Part shown: piece after piece, positions 32,864-41,387 of the stretch | How the letters are laid out: each line of letters opens with the position of its first letter | Numbering within the stretch: the first letter of the stretch is position 1 | DNA from: Desulfonatronum thiodismutans | GTDB taxonomy: Bacteria > Desulfobacterota > Desulfovibrionia > Desulfovibrionales > Desulfonatronaceae | Direction of reading: 5' to 3' | Assembly: GCF_000717475.1 (NCBI RefSeq) | Contig: NZ_JPIK01000011.1 | Span: 1-64,000, forward strand | DNA: 64,000 nt | Position numbers and translations under genes: made by a program | Notes under the pieces: generated by a model | What the model was told of the DNA's origin: nothing | The model's database searches: none | Seen by the model: only the letters and a program-made list of their open reading frames with translations

Positions 32864-34050
32864 GCGGCACACTCCTTTAGGGCTTTGAAGGCAGGGAGAT
32901 CCTTGCCTTCCATGAATTCTAGAAACGCTCCGCCCCCGGTGGAGATGAAGCTGACCTTGTCGGCCATGCCCGAGGCGTGGAGCATGGCGTCCGTATCGCC
33001 GCCCCCGACAATGCTCACCGCGGCGGACTCGGCAACGGAGGCCGCCACGTGCATGGAGCCGGAAGCAAAGGCCGGGTTTTCAAACGCACCCATGGGGCCG
33101 TTCCAGACCACGGTTCCAGCCCCGGCCAGAACTTCCGCGAACAGCGCTTGAGTGGCCGGACCAATGTCCAGGACCATTTTGCCCGCGGGAATGTTTTGGA
33201 ACGGACAAACTCCGTCGGCCCGCTCGGACTTGAGATCGTCGGCGTAAACAAAGTCCACGGGAAGATAAAGTGCCGTTCCACGCTCCTTGGCTTTGGCCAG
33301 AACGGTTCGGGCCGTGTCCAGAAGATCGTCTTCCACCAGGGAAGAGCCCACGTCGAAGCCTTGGGCCTTGATAAAGGTGTTGGCCATGGCTCCGCCGATA
33401 ATCATTCGATCCACCTTCTCCAGGAGATTGTTCAGCAGTTCCAGTTTGCCGGAGACCTTGGCCCCGCCGGAAACGGCCACAAAAGGGCGCTTGGGATCAG
33501 CCAGGGCCTTGCCCAGGTACTCCCACTCCTTCTGCATCAATAAACCAGCGCAACAGACCGGGATCAACTTGGCCACCCCGACGTTGGAAGCGTGGGCCCG
33601 GTGGGCAGTGCCGAAGGCGTCGCTGACGAAAACGTTCCCCAGCTTGGCCAGTTGAGCGCTGAAATCCGGATCGTTTTTGGTTTCCCCGGCATGAAAGCGC
33701 AGATTTTCCAGCAGCAGAATCTGTCCGGGCTCAAGGGCTTCGGCCATGGCCTGCACCTCGGGCCCCACGCAGTCCGGGGCCATGGCCACGTCCAGTCCCA
33801 GCAACTCGGAAAGGCGGCGGGCAATGGGCCGCAGGCTCAGCTCCGGAACAATCTGGCCTTTGGGGCGTCCCATATGGGAGCAGAGCACCAGGGCCGCGCC
33901 GCGTTCCAGCGCCAGCTTCAAAGTGGGCAGGCTGGCCCGGATGCGGCTGTCTTCCTTGATGACTCCCTGATTCATGGGCACGTTGTAGTCCACACGGACC
34001 AACAGGCGTTTATTCCGCACTTCGACGTCTTTCAAATACGTAATGCTCAT
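32860..34050 (-). CDS. pgk: Phosphoglycerate kinase
   Basis: A 396-residue kinase of glycolysis/gluconeogenesis, making ATP from 1,3-bisphosphoglycerate. Visible are RLLVRVDYNVPMN (N-terminal substrate site), CSHMGRPKG, LLENLRFHAGE, SGGAKVSGKLELL, and the nucleotide-binding end SIVGGGDTDAM with ISTGGGAFLEFMEG. Length and motifs are complete. It overlaps rimI upstream and tpiA downstream by 4 bp each. Confidence 0.96.
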   Translation of the reverse strand: MSITYLKDVEVRNKRLLVRVDYNVPMNQGVIKEDSRIRASLPTLKLALERGAALVLCSHMGRPKGQIVPELSLRPIARRLSELLGLDVAMAPDCVGPEVQAMAEALEPGQILLLENLRFHAGETKNDPDFSAQLAKLGNVFVSDAFGTAHRAHASNVGVAKLIPVCCAGLLMQKEWEYLGKALADPKRPFVAVSGGAKVSGKLELLNNLLEKVDRMIIGGAMANTFIKAQGFDVGSSLVEDDLLDTARTVLAKAKERGTALYLPVDFVYADDLKSERADGVCPFQNIPAGKMVLDIGPATQALFAEVLAGAGTVVWNGPMGAFENPAFASGSMHVAASVAESAAVSIVGGGDTDAMLHASGMADKVSFISTGGGAFLEFMEGKDLPAFKALKECAA

Positions 34051-34562
34051 CGGTCTCCTCCTGGCTTGAATGCGACAGGGCTGTTTTCATGTAAAGCGTA
34101 TATTGACGGCATATGCGGACGAGGATCACACTGCATCAAGATAGCGTCTCTCGCTCCCTCCGGGCACCTGTAGTAATCCCGACGGCGTCCGATCCGCGTA
34201 AAACCAAGCGTCGTGTAGAGGTGAACGGCGGCACCGTTGGTTTCGTTCACTTCCAGGTGGCACAGTTCGATTCCCAGGGAAGCGCCGTGTTTCAAAGCAG
34301 CGGCCACCAGGGCCCGACCCAGGCCGCGTCCCCGGAAGCCCGGGCGAACGGCCATGTTCAAAATTTCCATTTCCGGAGGCAGAACGTGGCAGCTAATGTA
34401 ACCGATCAGCATCGTACCGTCGCGAATGCCGTGCACGCGGCACGTGCCCCGGTCGTGGCCGTCTTGGAACTGTTCAGGGAACCAAGGCGCGGAAAAGTGA
34501 TCGGCTTCCAACGCCGCGGCTTCCGGAAGTTCGTCGCGGGAGAGCAAAAAGACGCGAAACAC
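34047..34562 (-). CDS. rimI: Ribosomal-protein N-acetyltransferase RimI-like (GNAT)
   Basis: A 171-residue GNAT. The acetyl-CoA loop is NMAVRPGFRGRGLGRALV (R-x-x-G-x-G type). It is followed by CHLEVNETNGAAVHLYTTLGF, the segment typical of RimI, and IGRRRDYYRCPEGARDAILM. RimI acetylates the alamine N-terminus of ribosomal protein S18. The N-terminal stretch ADHFSAPWFPEQF also fits the family. Its stop overlaps the pgk start (ATGA). Confidence 0.85.
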   Translation of the reverse strand: MFRVFLLSRDELPEAAALEADHFSAPWFPEQFQDGHDRGTCRVHGIRDGTMLIGYISCHVLPPEMEILNMAVRPGFRGRGLGRALVAAALKHGASLGIELCHLEVNETNGAAVHLYTTLGFTRIGRRRDYYRCPEGARDAILMQCDPRPHMPSIYALHENSPVAFKPGGDR

Positions 34563-34592
34563 GGTGGCGAGTTGGTTCTTGGTACGCAGGGA

Positions 34593-35393
34593 TCAGCGTT
34601 CGGTCCTTCCCAGGGCCTCGACCATCTCCGTATGAACCAAGGCGTTGTCGGCCAGGATGGAAGGAATGCGCAGGTCGAACGCCGAACCGTCCATCCGAGT
34701 GACCACGCCTCCGGCCTCGCGGACCAGCAACCAACCCGCGGCCATGTCCCACGGCTTGAGATTGATTTCATAGAACGCGTCAAAGCGGCCGCAAGCGACA
34801 TAGGCCAGGTCGCTGGCCGCTGAGCCGGGCCGACGGATCCCCTGGGTCAGGCTGAGCATGGTTTCCATCCATCCCAGGATCGGCGGCAACTGCTCACGTA
34901 CGGAGTAAGGGAATCCGGTGGCGACCAGCGAATTTTCCAAATCCGGGACGGTGGAAACATGGACTGGAGCGTTGTTGAGATGGGTTCCCCGGCCCTTGGC
35001 GGCGTGGAACAGTTCGTTGAGTACGGGCAAGTGGACCAGCCCGAGCTGGACATCTCCCTCGTTCCACAGAGCCACGGAAATGGCCACAAAGGGAAAACCG
35101 TGGGCAAAATTGGTGGTGCCGTCCAGGGGGTCGATAATCCAGGTGGGGCTGTTCAGTTTTTTGCCCAGATCTTCGGCCGTGGCCGACTCTTCGGCCAGAA
35201 AATCGGCCTCGGGGAGCAGGGCGCCCAGGCGTTCCTTAAGCAGTTTTTCCAGGGCCAAGTCCGCGGTGGTGACCAGATCGATCCGGCCCTTATGGCGAAT
35301 TTCCCTCGGAGCGTGCCAGTACCGCATCAGCAGGTCACCGGCTTCGCGGACGATGTCGATGGTTTTTGGGAGAAGCAGTGCGTGGTCGGTCAT
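34593..35393 (-). CDS. suhB: Inositol monophosphatase family protein
   Basis: A 266-residue member of the inositol monophosphatase/SuhB family. Metal-binding motifs are FLAEES (about 65-70), WIIDPLDGTTNFAHGFP (85-101), and the C-terminal KPWDMAAGWLLVREAGG. It hydrolyses inositol phosphates or related sugar phosphates; SuhB also acts in rRNA antitermination in some bacteria. The ATG at 35393 gives the normal N-terminus; a frame starting 16 codons upstream is possible. It is last in line before the rimI-pgk-tpiA-secG group. Confidence 0.9.
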   Translation of the reverse strand: MTDHALLLPKTIDIVREAGDLLMRYWHAPREIRHKGRIDLVTTADLALEKLLKERLGALLPEADFLAEESATAEDLGKKLNSPTWIIDPLDGTTNFAHGFPFVAISVALWNEGDVQLGLVHLPVLNELFHAAKGRGTHLNNAPVHVSTVPDLENSLVATGFPYSVREQLPPILGWMETMLSLTQGIRRPGSAASDLAYVACGRFDAFYEINLKPWDMAAGWLLVREAGGVVTRMDGSAFDLRIPSILADNALVHTEMVEALGRTER

Positions 35394-35497
35394 CCAGTGA
35401 ACATATGCGGAAACAGAACGGATGCCAAGGCGCCGAATCAAGTGCCGATCTTCCAGCAGCGAACCGCCGTCACCAAATCATGCGCCTTAGTCCCGTT

Positions 35498-36208
35498 TCA
35501 CCAGGGACAAGCCGGATAGACCTCCCAATTGTTGTTCCATTGGCCGACGTTCATGGCCAGGTCGCAGGCCAGGATGGTCATGATGGAGGAGACTGGTTCT
35601 TCGGGGAGACGGCGGGTGTGGTGGGCGATGATGTAGTCGCGGCGGGGTTGGGGCTCCATGCGTCCGGCGTGTTCCATGATCCAGATGCGCTGGCCGCCCT
35701 CCACTTCGAATATCTCCAGCCGCATGCTGATACTGGTTGTTCCCCTTGAGCCGCCGCTGAGAAAGTACGGGATTTCGCCGCGAACGATCAGGTCTACGTC
35801 CAAGGCTCTGGCCCTGGCCAAGGCTCTGGGGAGTCCCGGCCAGATCGCGTCTTCCTCGTAGACAAAGGACGGAAAGACCGAGGCTTGACTCCAGGTTTGC
35901 CAAAAAATACGGCCCAGTGCCCGGCCCAGGATGATGGGACTGTCCGTGGGCTGGGTGACCTGCATGGGGTAGAGAATGGCCGAGAGCGGGGCGGCTGGGT
36001 TGTTCTTGGGGTAAATGGAAATCACGGGAGGCCCGCGAAAAATCGGGGCGTCAGTGGTCACTTCCTGGGGACCGATGCGGGGTTCCCAGTAGTTTCCAAT
36101 TACTCCGACATATTCCCCTGTTTGCCGGACCATGTCGCAGCCGGTGAGCATTGAAAGGCCCAAGGCCAAAAGCAGTATCCAAAAGCCGAGTCCGTTCCGT
36201 TTGCGCAT
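35498..36208 (-). CDS. Outer-membrane lipoprotein of unknown function
   Basis: A 236-residue protein with a signal peptide WILLLALGLSML and lipobox LTGC (Cys24), so it should be a lipoprotein. The following Asp at +2 is an inner-membrane retention signal in enterics, so its final membrane is uncertain. The body contains ALDVDLIVRGEIPYFLSGGSR, TSISMRLEIFEVEGGQRIW and MEHAGRMEPQPRRDY. This pattern of a per-subunit regulated lipoprotein that reports or assembles resembles proteins forming beta-sheet lipoprotein domains near flagellar or secretion genes. I do not know its function. Confidence 0.75.
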   Translation of the reverse strand: MRKRNGLGFWILLLALGLSMLTGCDMVRQTGEYVGVIGNYWEPRIGPQEVTTDAPIFRGPPVISIYPKNNPAAPLSAILYPMQVTQPTDSPIILGRALGRIFWQTWSQASVFPSFVYEEDAIWPGLPRALARARALDVDLIVRGEIPYFLSGGSRGTTSISMRLEIFEVEGGQRIWIMEHAGRMEPQPRRDYIIAHHTRRLPEEPVSSIMTILACDLAMNVGQWNNNWEVYPACPW

Positions 36209-36235
36209 GGTCGATGCTCTCCTTGGAGCAAGCAG

Positions 36236-36571
36236 CTATTGAGGCAAGGAAGAGGCCGTGGGGGCCTCCTTGACGGCTTCGAGCAAGTGTTCGCGGGATT
36301 CGATCAGATTCTCCCGTAACTGGAGCCGTTTCTCGGGAGTAACAAGCCGAAAGTTCGGACGCTCGATGATTTCCTCAAGCATTTGCATTTCCCGTTCCAC
36401 TTTCATCAGACGGGTCCGAAGCCGCGGCTCATTGACGCAAAAGCGATTCACCGCCGCGGCTAAGGCCCGGACTTCCCGTGAAAGGTCCAGTAATGCCTCC
36501 GGTTTGGTTTGCTTGGAAATTTCCTGGGAATCCCGGTAATTTGACCAAATTTGTTTCAGCCAAGAGAGCAT
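36236..36571 (-). CDS. Small helical hypothetical protein
   Basis: A 111-residue, charged, largely alpha-helical protein: IWSNYRDSQEISKQTKPEAL, DLSREVRALAAAVNRFCVNE, LRTRLMKVEREMQMLEEIIE. The heptad-like pattern suggests a short coiled coil. No signal peptide or enzyme motif is seen. It lies between the lipoprotein gene (27 bp) and the zinc-ribbon/Yip1 gene (37 bp) on the same strand, so the three may form an operon. Not recognised. Confidence 0.65.
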   Translation of the reverse strand: MLSWLKQIWSNYRDSQEISKQTKPEALLDLSREVRALAAAVNRFCVNEPRLRTRLMKVEREMQMLEEIIERPNFRLVTPEKRLQLRENLIESREHLLEAVKEAPTASSLPQ

Positions 36572-36608
36572 GTCGACAAATTCTCCGTTGCCTCGGTTGC
36601 GGCGTAGG

Positions 36609-37634
36609 TCAGAAAACCGGCGCCCCGCTGCGTTGAGCCATGCTCATGACGATGGCCAGCAGAAGAATAAACGGGATCAAGGGGAGCAACATGGCCAGGA
36701 TGACTTTGGCCGTTGTCGTCCGATGAATATATTTGTAGCCCAAAAAGGTGACGACCAAAGACCAGATCGCTCCAACCAAGGGACCGACGAATGGAACCAG
36801 CGTCAACACCATCGGCGCGCTGCCGTAGGTCAGGGCCCGAAAGGTTCCCTCGAAGCCTCGCGTTGCTCCCCCGACCATGTTGAGGCAGGCATGAACCAGC
36901 ACGGCCATGACGTACAAGAGCATGGTCAGGATGATCGGGTACCCCACCAGCAGCATCACGGCGCTGATCCCCATGGCCTCGCCTTCCCCGGTCATGCCCG
37001 ATGTCACGCCGGTCATGTCCCAAAGCATCTGCAGGACGATCTGAAACTCGGCGACCAGCAGGTAAAAAATCAATGGCTTGATTTGCCCGGAGCCCACGGG
37101 CATTGCCTGAAAAAAGGCCGCCGGACGGAGCATGGCCCGTTTGATGGTCTCCCAGATGCCGGGGAAAAAGCCGTAAATATCCAGTCGCTCCCAGGGAACT
37201 TCGATTTCACCGTCCTCGGTAACCTCTTCGGGTTGTACTTCGTCTCGGGCTTCCTGGTGAGGTGAGCCCATGGACGCAAGGCTGTCCCAGAAATCGCCGT
37301 TATCGGATGGAGCTTTCTCAGGTGAAGCTTTGCCGGGGGGTGTTCTCTCAAGCGATGAGGCTTCGGGGTGTTCGGCCCTCGAAGCTCGCTGGACGGGGTC
37401 GCTTTCAGGAGTTCTTTCCGGTTCGGTTTGGGCTGATTCAGTTTGGGAGTGGCGGGTGTCTGGCTTGTCGGACGGAGCGTCCGTAAGCAGGGGGGGGGGA
37501 GAAACGGTTTCGCCCGCCGTACGGAATTGAAATTTATGTTTGCACTTCGGGCAGGTGGCGATCTCCGCCCGTTCCGGGATTTTTTCGTCTGAAACGGTCC
37601 TGGCGAAGCCGCATTGGGGACAGGTGATTTCCAT
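36609..37634 (-). CDS. Zinc-ribbon plus Yip1-like membrane protein
   Basis: A 341-residue protein. The N-terminus is a zinc ribbon of the MJ0042 type: MEITCPQCGF then ATCPKCKHKFQF. A low-complexity acidic linker follows (about 40-160). The C-terminal half has several membrane segments (for example FYLLVAEFQIVLQML, AVMLLVGYPIILTMLLYV, TLVPFVGPLVGAIWSLVV) that match the Yip1 domain. The ATG at 37634 begins exactly at the zinc ribbon. Such proteins are common in deltaproteobacteria but their role is unknown. Confidence 0.82.
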   Translation of the reverse strand: MEITCPQCGFARTVSDEKIPERAEIATCPKCKHKFQFRTAGETVSPPPLLTDAPSDKPDTRHSQTESAQTEPERTPESDPVQRASRAEHPEASSLERTPPGKASPEKAPSDNGDFWDSLASMGSPHQEARDEVQPEEVTEDGEIEVPWERLDIYGFFPGIWETIKRAMLRPAAFFQAMPVGSGQIKPLIFYLLVAEFQIVLQMLWDMTGVTSGMTGEGEAMGISAVMLLVGYPIILTMLLYVMAVLVHACLNMVGGATRGFEGTFRALTYGSAPMVLTLVPFVGPLVGAIWSLVVTFLGYKYIHRTTTAKVILAMLLPLIPFILLLAIVMSMAQRSGAPVF

Positions 37635-37736
37635 GGTGTTTCCTCGGGGACAAACGTTCAACAACTTCGTTCATTCCTAGCCCGTCCCGAGGAGAGAAGC
37701 AAGCAAGCCTGAAGCCGTGCGCGGCTCGCCGGGTGA

Positions 37737-38219
37737 TTACTTGTAGGCGTTTCTGGCGTATCGCATGGTCGTGGTCGGCGTATTCGTCTCCGGAGCAGCG
37801 AAGCCGGAGCCAGGGGCGGTCATGGTGGAGGTGGTCGAGGAAAACGTAGCTGGATTCTGGTTTTTGATCTCCTCGAACGCGGATTTGAGTCCGGAAAGAA
37901 TGGAGATCACTTCGTCGATAAGCTTGGGGTCCAGCTTGAGGTTGGCCATCAGCAACCGCGTGTTGCAGTAGAAATAAAGCTTGTGCAGATTCTCGCCAAG
38001 CTCACCGCCTTTCTGGGTGTTCAAGCTGCTGTCCAGTTCTCCGATGATGTCCAAGGCTTTGGATATCAACAGTCCTTTTTGCTCCATATCCCGTTCTTTC
38101 ATTTTCTGCTTGGCCTGCTGCAAGAAATTGATCGCCCCTCCATAGAGCAACACGACGACGTCTCCGGGGTTGGTCGTGGTGACCTGGGTTTGGAGGTAGG
38201 CTTTCGCGGCATTGTACAT
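37737..38219 (-). CDS. fliS: Flagellar export chaperone FliS
   Basis: A 160-residue FliS: MYNAAKAYLQTQVTTTNPGD then VVLLYGGAINFLQQAKQKMK, ISKALDIIGELDSSLNTQKG, ELGENLHKLYFYCNTRLLMA. It binds the flagellin C-terminus and keeps it unfolded for export. The C-terminal 30 residues (TSTMTAPGSGFAAPETN) are an unusual Thr/Ala-rich extension. It is downstream of fliD on the same strand. Confidence 0.93.
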   Translation of the reverse strand: MYNAAKAYLQTQVTTTNPGDVVVLLYGGAINFLQQAKQKMKERDMEQKGLLISKALDIIGELDSSLNTQKGGELGENLHKLYFYCNTRLLMANLKLDPKLIDEVISILSGLKSAFEEIKNQNPATFSSTTSTMTAPGSGFAAPETNTPTTTMRYARNAYK

Positions 38220-38289
38220 ACTCTTCTCCCAATCTTGAAGGTATCGAACGTGCGACTGAGCACCAAGATGACACTCGGTGCCGCCCGGA

Positions 38290-39963
38290 TTACTTCGTGT
38301 CCGAACTCAACTGCCCAAGCTGTGACCTTATGGAGGCGCCGAGCTGGTCGTAATAGCCGAGCAAGGTTTCCAAACGAGCGAACCGAGCGCGTAAGTCCCT
38401 CTCCATGCGGGTGATGCGACGCTGTTCGAACTCGATCTTTCTGTCGATTCCTTCTGTGATGTCGTCGTAGTTCTCTTCCAGAATCTTAAGCGGCCCGCTA
38501 CTGCTGTCCGTCAAAGCCCGGAGAGCGTCAGCAAGTTCAGGGATTTTTCCGTATTTGAGAAAAACCTTGCCGGAGTAGTCGCCATCCACGGACAGGTCGT
38601 CCACCTTGATGACCATACCAGCCTCAGGTTTACCGCTCATACCGGTGATTTCTCCGTTGCCGCTGTAGCTGGCCGGATTGCCGTTGATGGTCGCGTTGAT
38701 GATCGTGCCTCCACTGACCGTATATTTTACGTTGTACTCGCCACCCTTGGTCACTCCGTCGATGCTGGATAAATACCGAAAGTCCTGGGAATCACTGGAG
38801 CCGATATAGTCGGCGGCGAAAACACGGGCAAAAGCGTCCGGCCGATTACGCAGCGAGTGCTCCAAAACTTCCTCATCCAGCTTGAGCATGCCGAACGTGG
38901 GAGAGCCTTGATCGGCATCCGTAGTGATCCCGATCATGCCCAGGGAGCTGAAGACGTCGTTGTTTACGTCAAAGCCGATAGCCTTTACGGAAGTAATGGA
39001 TTTCAGACGCGAGTCGATCATCTGGATGGCGTAGTTGCCGGTCAGGATGGACCCGTTGCCGCTCTGGTCCACCTTGGTCAGCTTGGTGATCTGGGCTCGC
39101 ACCTCGTTGACCTGATCAACGAACTCCCGAACATTATCCAAAACCTTTTCATTGTTCACGGCAATGTTCAGCGTGGTCGTGCCGGCTTGGCGCAGACTTA
39201 TGGTTACGCCTTCCAGCAAGTCGGATATCGTGTTTGTGGAGCGTTCAACCCAATCATCCTCCCCCGGGGGAAAGCCGTCGATCTTCAGCTTGGAGTTCTG
39301 CGCAGCCTGGGTTTCGTTGAAGTTCGTGTCTGCAAAATCAGGAACAGTGGTGGTACCATTGATGGTAATCGTCTTGTTCGCCCCCAGGTCCATGCCTCGA
39401 AGCTGCAAGTGGTGGGCGCCATCCGCGCTTTTGATGATACTGGCCCGAACTCCCGGATTTTCCGGGTCCGTATTGATCAGGTTGCGCAACCCCTCAAGGC
39501 TGCCACCGGACGGAAGGTTCAACGTCCTGGTTTTGCCGTTGTAGGAATAGCTGAACACCCGTGCCGAGCCGTCGGTGATGTCCTCGGTCGTGCTGGGCTT
39601 GGTGGTGGTGCTGGTCAGGATATGATTTTGAGCCAGCTGATGAACCTCAAGCACATGGCTGCCAACTTGGGCCTTGTCCGTGCCCGTGGCCGTGAGCACG
39701 TTCTTGTTGACGCTGTCCGCGTCCTTGACCATGAACTTGGCCATGGTGTTGATCTGTTGCAGGTTGGTCCGCAGGGTAAGCATCTTGGAGTTCAGCTCCC
39801 GAAACCCCTCCTGTTTCTGCTCCCACTCCTTTTTCCAGAGTTCCAAGCGGGCGGTTTGTCTGCGCTCCAAGTTGATCAACTGCTCAATCATGGTCTTGAA
39901 GTCTGTTCCAGACCCCAGACCGGTAAAGTTGATCGATCCTGATATAAGGGCTTCGGTATCCAT
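38290..39963 (-). CDS. fliD: Flagellar filament cap protein FliD
   Basis: A 557-residue FliD (hook-associated protein 2). The N-terminus INFTGLGSGTDFKTMIEQLI then NLERRQTARLE is the family signature. The C-terminal coiled coil ITEGIDRKIEFEQRRITRME then LRARFARLETLLGYYDQLGA packs inside the filament tip. The central region is variable and beta-rich, as usual. It caps the filament and folds incoming flagellin. It lies between fliS and the flagellin gene. Confidence 0.95.
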   Translation of the reverse strand: MDTEALISGSINFTGLGSGTDFKTMIEQLINLERRQTARLELWKKEWEQKQEGFRELNSKMLTLRTNLQQINTMAKFMVKDADSVNKNVLTATGTDKAQVGSHVLEVHQLAQNHILTSTTTKPSTTEDITDGSARVFSYSYNGKTRTLNLPSGGSLEGLRNLINTDPENPGVRASIIKSADGAHHLQLRGMDLGANKTITINGTTTVPDFADTNFNETQAAQNSKLKIDGFPPGEDDWVERSTNTISDLLEGVTISLRQAGTTTLNIAVNNEKVLDNVREFVDQVNEVRAQITKLTKVDQSGNGSILTGNYAIQMIDSRLKSITSVKAIGFDVNNDVFSSLGMIGITTDADQGSPTFGMLKLDEEVLEHSLRNRPDAFARVFAADYIGSSDSQDFRYLSSIDGVTKGGEYNVKYTVSGGTIINATINGNPASYSGNGEITGMSGKPEAGMVIKVDDLSVDGDYSGKVFLKYGKIPELADALRALTDSSSGPLKILEENYDDITEGIDRKIEFEQRRITRMERDLRARFARLETLLGYYDQLGASIRSQLGQLSSDTK

Positions 39964-40057
39964 AGATTCGACCTTGTCGGGAAATAGTTGCCGGTTCGAA
40001 TTACCTCATGATTTTACAAGCAAAGTTGATGCCACGGTATTATATTGACCGCCATCA

Positions 40058-40093
40058 CCAAAAAAGGCCGGACCCTGGACTGGGCCCGGCCTT
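40058..40093 (-). terminator. Rho-independent terminator of the flagellin gene
   Basis: On the minus strand, AAGGCCGG (40086-40093) pairs with CCGGCCTT (40064-40071), extended by GCCC/GGGT, and is followed by a T run. It lies 24 bp past the flagellin stop and separates it from fliD. Confidence 0.88.
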
Positions 40094-40116
40094 GAAGATC
40101 AAGCCCTGATTGATGT

Positions 40117-41088
40117 TTAGCCGCCGATGAGCTGCATGGCCATCCTGGGCAGGGAGTTGGCCTGGGCGAGCATGGCCACTCCAGCCTGGGTCAGAATCTG
40201 GCTACGCACGAATGCCGTCATTTCCAAGGCAATGTCCGCGTCCGAAATCCGCGATTCCGCGGCCTGGATGTTTTCAGCCTGAATCTGGAGATTGGTGATG
40301 GTGTTCTGCAGCCGGTTTTGCAAGGCGCCGAGGCTGGCTCGAATGTTGTCCTTGGAGAGGATTGCCATTTCAAGAGCATTCAATGCCTGCTGTGCCCCCT
40401 GCTGTGTTGAAATCGAGTAGCCGGCATCATTTTCAAGTACTGAGGTTCCAATAGTTCCTGAGCTACGCGTGCCGTCAGATGCGTTTCCAACTCCTAAAGC
40501 CGATGCCGTGGCATTACCAATAGCAATGTAATAATAGTCCTCGGCACTGTCGTTCGATGGGCCAAAGTGAACCTTCAAAGGACCTGTTGATTTCAAACCA
40601 CTACCATCAAATCCATCCCTCCAATTATGAGGGTTGCCTGCGGCATCACTGCCAGATTGTCCGGACAGATTTCCATTCAACAAATAAATGCCATTAAATT
40701 TCGTCGCATTGGCGATTCGGGTGATTTCCGAGGCCATGGCCTGATACTCGGAGTCAATAATCAACCTTTGGTCTGAGTTGTAGGTACCGGTGGCCGCCTG
40801 GGTGGCCAGTTCCTTCATCCGGATCAGCTTTTCGTCGATAACGGCCAGGGCGCCGTCGGCCGTCTGGATCATGGAGATGGCGTCGTTGGCGTTACGGACG
40901 CCCTGGTTCAGCGAGGCGATCTCCGCCCGCATCAACTCACGAATGGCCAATCCCGCAGCGTCGTCGGCACCGCTGTTGATGCGCAGACCGGATGAAAGAC
41001 GCTGGGTGGACGTGGCCAGAGCGCCATAATTGCCACTCAGGTTGCGGGCCGCGTTCATGGCCATAAGGTTGTTGTTAATACTTAACAT
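40117..41088 (-). CDS. fliC: Flagellin
   Basis: A 323-residue flagellin. The N-terminal D0/D1 region reads SINNNLMAMNAARNLSGNYG, RLSSGLRINSGADDAAGLAI and QGVRNANDAISMIQTADGAL. The C-terminal D1/D0 region has NRLQNTITNLQIQAENIQAA, ESRISDADIALEM and QSQILTQAGVAMLAQAN-like sequence. The central D2/D3 part is short. The ATG at 41088 has a strong GGAGGAAG site; a longer frame upstream is not used. A sigma-28 promoter lies about 110 bp upstream and a terminator follows the gene. Confidence 0.97.
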   Translation of the reverse strand: MLSINNNLMAMNAARNLSGNYGALATSTQRLSSGLRINSGADDAAGLAIRELMRAEIASLNQGVRNANDAISMIQTADGALAVIDEKLIRMKELATQAATGTYNSDQRLIIDSEYQAMASEITRIANATKFNGIYLLNGNLSGQSGSDAAGNPHNWRDGFDGSGLKSTGPLKVHFGPSNDSAEDYYYIAIGNATASALGVGNASDGTRSSGTIGTSVLENDAGYSISTQQGAQQALNALEMAILSKDNIRASLGALQNRLQNTITNLQIQAENIQAAESRISDADIALEMTAFVRSQILTQAGVAMLAQANSLPRMAMQLIGG

Positions 41089-41195
41089 AGCACTTCCTCC
41101 TTGAATATGTTGGCTTCCTTGCCTGGGCGTCAAACCGTCCATCATGGACATGATCCTCACCCGCCGCGGGTGGGGCCGCCCAGTATTTGACTACT

Positions 41196-41222
41196 GTATC
41201 GACGGATGGAGGAAAAACTTTA
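41196..41222 (-). promoter_or_regulatory. Sigma-28 (FliA) promoter of flagellin
   Basis: The minus strand reads TAAAGTTT (41215-41222), an 11-bp spacer, then GTCGATAC (41196-41203). The sigma-28 consensus is TAAAGTTT-N11-GCCGATAA, so the -35 box is perfect and the -10 has two changes. Confidence 0.88.
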
Positions 41223-41387
41223 GAGTGAAATCAGAATTCACAAGAAATGCTGATTTTTCCTCACCCGTCATGTTGTGATGGCAAGGGGAAAAGCTTTCCG
41301 TATCCGGCTGTACGGAAGGCTAGACAGGAAGTGATTTGCAAAAAAGAAGCCGTTTAGAGGGGATGATTTTGAAAACTCACAATTCGG